A stretch of 64,000 bases of DNA, from the NCBI GenBank assembly GCA_030068525.1, contig JASJOS010000004.1, positions 1 to 64,000 of the forward strand. The letters run 5' to 3'. Made by a program: the position numbers and the translations under genes. Positions 63,283 to 64,000 of the stretch are shown here, piece after piece. This DNA is from Xanthocytophaga flava (GTDB taxonomy: Bacteria; Bacteroidota; Bacteroidia; Cytophagales; 172606-1). Below the pieces are notes generated by a model that did no database searches, had not been told where the DNA came from, and worked only from the letters and a program-made list of their open reading frames with translations. How positions within the stretch are numbered: position 1 is the stretch's first letter; the number at the start of each line of letters is the position of its first letter.

Positions 63283-64000
63283 ATGGCCAGTTTACTAACC
63301 CGAATTGTCGATGCCGGCAGTCAATATGATATGCCTGAATATCTAAGAAATCGGGTAAGACCAACAAATATTATATGCTTACTGGTAATATTTGCCTTAT
63401 CTATCCCTTTCAGTGGCATATCGCTTATCTACTTCCCAATGATGGCTATTTTCCCATCAGGAGCAGCAGTAGTATGTGTTTTAGTTATTGTTAGCAATTA
63501 TTATGGTGGCATTTATTATTCCCGTGTTGTCTTACCAGTGTTGCTGCTAGTACTCTCTTCGTTATATAATGCCTATTTCTGTGACTCTATAGCCGATTCT
63601 ATCAGTAGTGTTTATCTGGTTGAATTAAGCTTTACTCTTATTCCCTTTGTTATCTTTGACTTTAAGGAAAGAGGCTTCCTGATATTCTGTACCCTGTTTT
63701 CTTTTTTCATCATTGTCGTATTTCCTGCAGCATGGGATAAGTTTGACATGGGGTATGATGGCACAGTATTGAGAGAGGGTCCTTTGGCCGTTCTGACAAC
63801 CTTACTGGCCACTGTATTTCAATTGGGTTGTATTAGTGGTCTAGCTGTTATCAATCGAAATTCGGAAGAGAAATCCAGTCAGTTGATTACAGTTATGAAT
63901 CAGAAAAATGAAGAAGTAGAAAGATCCCGTAAAGATCTGGAAGTTAACCTTGTTCAACTGGAGAAAGCACGCCAGGAAGAGAACCATCGGCAGTGGGCAT
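63283..64000 (+). CDS. Multi-pass membrane protein with cytoplasmic coiled coil (partial at window end)
   Basis: The frame opens at ATG 63283 (MASLLTRIVDAGSQYDMPEY) and runs off the window after 239 codons. It has about six hydrophobic helices (for example IICLLVIFALSIPFSGISLI and VVLPVLLLVLSSLYNA), with the last at about residue 165-190 (ATVFQLGCISGLAV). A highly charged coiled coil follows (SSQLITVMNQKNEEVERSRK and on). This is the usual start of a membrane sensor in which a kinase, phosphatase or cyclase domain follows; the output domain is outside the window. It sits about 370 bp after the PPTase and is not obviously part of the PKS operon. Confidence 0.7.
   Translation, partial: MASLLTRIVDAGSQYDMPEYLRNRVRPTNIICLLVIFALSIPFSGISLIYFPMMAIFPSGAAVVCVLVIVSNYYGGIYYSRVVLPVLLLVLSSLYNAYFCDSIADSISSVYLVELSFTLIPFVIFDFKERGFLIFCTLFSFFIIVVFPAAWDKFDMGYDGTVLREGPLAVLTTLLATVFQLGCISGLAVINRNSEEKSSQLITVMNQKNEEVERSRKDLEVNLVQLEKARQEENHRQWA

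Overview
The window looks like a chromosome segment from a Bacteroidota bacterium, most likely in or near the order Cytophagales. The signs are a SusC/SusD outer-membrane pair, an ECF sigma factor with a FecR anti-sigma, a five-repeat DUF349 protein, many lipoproteins with short lipoboxes, weak or absent Shine-Dalgarno sites, and an AT-rich base composition. No rRNA, CRISPR array or phage was seen; one tRNA-Thr is present.

Layout. Positions 1-500 hold the 3' end of an IS3-family transposase and repeats. Positions 0.5-13 kb carry housekeeping and envelope genes: AlkC-like DNA glycosylase, bestrophin-like channel, Omp85 barrel, GNAT, GAF histidine kinase, secreted glycosidase-like protein, SDR, Cthe_2159-type carbohydrate-binding lipoprotein, and a GH130 lipoprotein with a small secreted partner. 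Positions 13.0-14.7 kb hold a three-gene HipB/HipS/HipT-type toxin-antitoxin operon with two matching operators. Positions 14.8-25.4 kb hold small unknowns, a GAF signalling protein, DinB, a TPR protein with a lone DHp segment, two paralogous lipoproteins, a frameshifted TonB-domain gene and tRNA-Thr. Positions 25.5-42 kb hold DUF349 protein, PdxH, GH63, Dps, an AraC/SDR/SDR/Atu4866 cluster, an alpha/beta hydrolase opposite an HxlR regulator, CutC, a Tat-type asparaginase and GlgX.

Positions 42.1-54.0 kb are a polysaccharide-utilisation locus on the minus strand: ECF sigma, FecR, SusC with an STN domain, SusD, sulfatase, exo-rhamnogalacturonan-lyase-like protein and a DUF6250-like protein. 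The order suggests cell-surface signalling: substrate binding by SusCD reaches FecR through the STN domain, frees the sigma factor and raises expression of the degradative enzymes. The target is probably a rhamnose-containing, possibly sulfated polysaccharide.

Positions 54.9-62.9 kb hold a single-protein type I polyketide synthase (KS-AT-DH-ER-KR-ACP-TE, 2415 aa) followed by its likely phosphopantetheinyl transferase. The KS, AT, DH, KR, ACP and TE catalytic residues are visible, but the ER nucleotide-binding motif is destroyed, which suggests an unsaturated (polyene-like) product. The window ends inside a membrane protein with a cytoplasmic coiled coil.

Between genes the window is rich in repeats: two related MITE-like elements (one inserted into another repeat with a 3-bp target duplication), a 112-bp palindromic element in several copies, a roughly 215-bp inverted pair around cutC and the asparaginase, a short REP-like hairpin family, and three terminators that share the same apical stem. 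Function calls rest on motif recognition by eye, with no database search.
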